Shown here piece by piece: positions 7,128-8,866 of a DNA stretch of 8,866 nucleotides. Made by a program: the position numbers and the translations under genes. A model generated the notes under the pieces. The model did no database searches, was not told the DNA's origin, and saw nothing but the letters and a program-made list of their open reading frames with translations. The stretch spans positions 1 through 8,866 of the forward strand of contig JANJXE010000412.1 in assembly GCA_024709185.1 (NCBI GenBank), read 5' to 3'. The first letter of the stretch is position 1, and each line of letters starts with the position of its first letter. The DNA is from Paludibacter sp. Lineage in GTDB: Bacteria; Bacteroidota; Bacteroidia; Bacteroidales; Paludibacteraceae.

Positions 7128-8312
7128 ATGTCAACTGCTACACAACTCCATAGTTTATTCTTGTCGGCCTGGTATCCGAATCGCGACGATGCTATGTCGG
7201 GGCTTTTTGTTCGTAAACATGCTGATGCGGTAAGCCGCTACTGTAAAGTAACTGTAGTATATGTACATGCCGATCCTTCAATTCAAAAAAATGAAATCAT
7301 CATTCAAAACTATCATCAGGTAAAAGAAATCCTGGTTTATTATCCCGGAGGAAAAACACTTTTCAGCAGAGTATTGAAGCCTTTCCGGTTTTTATTTGCG
7401 TATTTGCAGGCAATCAAATGGGTTTTAAAACATGAAGGGAAACCATCACTGACGCATGTCAATATTCTGACCCGTACTGCACTACCCGCATTGTACCTGA
7501 AATTATACTACAAGATACCCTATATTGTTACCGAACATTGGTCACGCTACCTGCCTTCCCGAAATTCGTACCATGGCATCCTCCGAAAGTGGTTAACACG
7601 GATGCTCGTAAGAGAGGCAGCGCTTATAATGCCGGTATCCCGAAAACTTGAGGAGGCAATGTTGATGCACGGTCTTCAAAACCCTAATTATAAAATCATT
7701 AATAATGTGGTAGATGATTTCTTTTTTAATGAATCTGTACCTGTAAAGAAGCAAGAGGATAAAAAGAAGATATTACATATTTCCTGTTTTGATGATGAAC
7801 CTAAAAATTTAACAGGAATGTTACGTGCCGTTAAACAACTTTCAAAGGGGCGTACCGACTTTGTGTTTACCATCGCCGGAAACGGAAAGGATGAGCTGAA
7901 AATTAAGAATCTTTTCCGGGAATTGAATTTCCCTGAAGGAATGATCCTTTTTACAGGCGAGTTGACTCCAATTGAAATTGCTGCCGAATTCACTAAAACC
8001 GATTTTTTCGTGCTTTTTTCAACCAATGAAAATGCACCTGTGGTAATCAGTGAAAGTCTGGCCTGTGGTAAACCGGTGGTTAGTACCAATGTGGGCGGAA
8101 TATCAGAGATGCTTGATTCATCCAATAGTATTTTAATCAATCCAAAAGATGAAAAAGCGTTGAAAGACGCTTTGAATACAATGTTGGATCATTACCAGGA
8201 CTACGATACTCAAAAAATCCGATCTGATGCCTATCCAAAATATTCGTATGAAATGGTTGGAAAAACAATTGTTGAAAGGTATAAACAGGTACTTAACCAG
8301 CGTGTGCAATAG
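7128..8312 (+). CDS. Family 4 glycosyltransferase (GT-B fold)
   Basis: This is a retaining nucleotide-sugar-dependent glycosyltransferase of 394 residues, a typical GT4 length. The N-terminal acceptor domain begins with FLSAWYPNRDDAMSGLFVRKH (residues 11-31), typical of GT4 enzymes, and includes THVNILTRTALPA (109-121), VTEHWSRYLPS (134-144) and ALIMPVSRKL (165-174). INNVVDDFFF (191-200) leads to the linker. The donor domain starts at about 214 with KILHISCFDDEPKNLTGML, then FTIAGNGKD (247-255) and the EX7E motif with Glu301 and Glu309 (ENAPVVISE), followed by SLACGKPVVSTNVGGISEML. No signal peptide or clear membrane segment is present, so it probably works at the cytoplasmic face on a lipid-linked acceptor. 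Donor sugar and linkage cannot be predicted. It lies 7 bp after the acyltransferase and 24 bp before the flippase gene, in one apparent operon. Confidence 0.93.
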   Translation: MSTATQLHSLFLSAWYPNRDDAMSGLFVRKHADAVSRYCKVTVVYVHADPSIQKNEIIIQNYHQVKEILVYYPGGKTLFSRVLKPFRFLFAYLQAIKWVLKHEGKPSLTHVNILTRTALPALYLKLYYKIPYIVTEHWSRYLPSRNSYHGILRKWLTRMLVREAALIMPVSRKLEEAMLMHGLQNPNYKIINNVVDDFFFNESVPVKKQEDKKKILHISCFDDEPKNLTGMLRAVKQLSKGRTDFVFTIAGNGKDELKIKNLFRELNFPEGMILFTGELTPIEIAAEFTKTDFFVLFSTNENAPVVISESLACGKPVVSTNVGGISEMLDSSNSILINPKDEKALKDALNTMLDHYQDYDTQKIRSDAYPKYSYEMVGKTIVERYKQVLNQRVQ

Positions 8313-8336
8313 ACCTTTTTAGTAAATCAATTGAAA

Positions 8337-8866
8337 ATGACTCTCAAACCTTCAGACATACGCCTGTTTTTGAAGCAAATTCGCCAGAAAGGTTTTTTTC
8401 ATCTTTTATCAGCGAATTTACTAACGCAGGTATTTGCCTTTGCATCGCAGTTATTCGTTGCGGGAGTTTTGTCGCCCGATGATATTGGACGTATTAAAAT
8501 TATTCAGACTTTTCTGGCCATCTTCTCCATTGTTGCAGGATTGGGATTAAATGCATCCACTCTTAAAATATGTTCCGAAGGTCGATCTGATGAGATGAAT
8601 AAAGCATATTTCAACACAGCTTTTTTCTTCACTTTGTTAAGCTCAACGGCAATTTATGTGATTCTGCTACTACTGAATCAGTTGAATATCCTCACCAGCG
8701 ATACGTCTATAAAATTACTGATTCCAATGGGACTGTTCCCTTTGATTTCCAGTTCCGTTTTCACACTGTTTGTTGTTTATTTTCAGGCTGGAAAAAAAAT
8801 AAAGTTGATCTCATCGCTGACTGTCATCAACAAACTACTTTCCATTATCGGAATAATAGTACTTAC
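8337..8866 (+). CDS. Wzx-like oligosaccharide flippase (MOP superfamily), N-terminal part
   Basis: The frame is open from ATG 8337 to the right edge (176 codons plus 2 bases). The sequence is that of a polytopic membrane protein: hydrophobic segments at about residues 22-44, 56-72, 94-113, 126-149 and 160-176, with short polar loops such as SPDDIGRIK (46-54) and QAGKKIK (150-156). This spacing and the G-x-LSPDDIGRI pattern after the first helix are typical of polysaccharide-biosynthesis flippases, which move undecaprenyl-linked repeat units across the inner membrane. The usual length is 400-500 residues with 12-14 helices, so well over half is outside the window. It is 24 bp after the glycosyltransferase, with no terminator between, which fits a Wzx-type assembly cluster. 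A PST-type exporter or a generic MATE-fold protein is the alternative. Confidence 0.85.
   Translation, partial: MTLKPSDIRLFLKQIRQKGFFHLLSANLLTQVFAFASQLFVAGVLSPDDIGRIKIIQTFLAIFSIVAGLGLNASTLKICSEGRSDEMNKAYFNTAFFFTLLSSTAIYVILLLLNQLNILTSDTSIKLLIPMGLFPLISSSVFTLFVVYFQAGKKIKLISSLTVINKLLSIIGIIVL

Noticed and set aside
7688..8140. 150-codon minus-strand open frame inside the glycosyltransferase gene
   Set aside because: It overlaps the conserved EX7E donor domain on the opposite strand, and its composition looks like a reverse-frame artefact.
1..8866. Search for tRNA, rRNA, CRISPR repeats, insertion-sequence ends, attachment sites and phage or defence genes
   Set aside because: By eye, no long direct repeats, regularly spaced repeats, transposase motifs or tRNA-like folds were seen; nearly all the window is conserved coding sequence.

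Overview
The window looks like a chromosomal segment of a Bacteroidota bacterium, most likely of the Bacteroidales type. The reasons are an AT-leaning composition, the lack of recognisable Shine-Dalgarno sequences before the starts, -7 promoter elements of the Bacteroidota form TAnnTTTG, a DapL-type diaminopimelate route, and a divergent PurF-like amidotransferase directly after glmS. No tRNA, rRNA, CRISPR array, insertion sequence or phage gene was found, and no gene-free stretch exceeds about 135 bases.

The left two thirds (1-6107) are all on the minus strand. Read in the direction of transcription, from right to left, the genes are: a small bactofilin; a hairpin that looks like its terminator; a YhdH/AcuI-type NADPH-dependent oxidoreductase; a 98-bp gap with a weak hairpin and a weak promoter-like pair; then a tight three-gene run of dapL (LL-diaminopimelate aminotransferase), glmS (glucosamine-6-phosphate synthase) and a PurF-family glutamine amidotransferase cut by the left edge. 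The gaps within this run are 27 and 26 bp, so it is probably one operon. DapL supplies diaminopimelate for peptidoglycan and lysine. GlmS supplies glucosamine-6-phosphate for UDP-GlcNAc, peptidoglycan and LPS. The run therefore joins two entry points to envelope precursors with a second glutamine-dependent enzyme.

The right third (6242-8866) is on the plus strand and opens a surface-polysaccharide cluster: a FemAB/GNAT-like acyltransferase, a family-4 glycosyltransferase 7 bp later, and the N-terminal part of a Wzx-like oligosaccharide flippase cut by the right edge. The 134-bp region between bactofilin and this cluster carries a TAnnTTTG element on each strand, so it appears to be a divergent promoter region firing a cytoskeletal gene one way and an export-polysaccharide operon the other.

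All eight genes belong to families I recognise. I see no convincing sign of a wholly new system. The points most worth a second look are the altered glutaminase pocket of the PurF-like protein, the divergent DapL linked to glmS, and the bactofilin/polysaccharide divergent arrangement.
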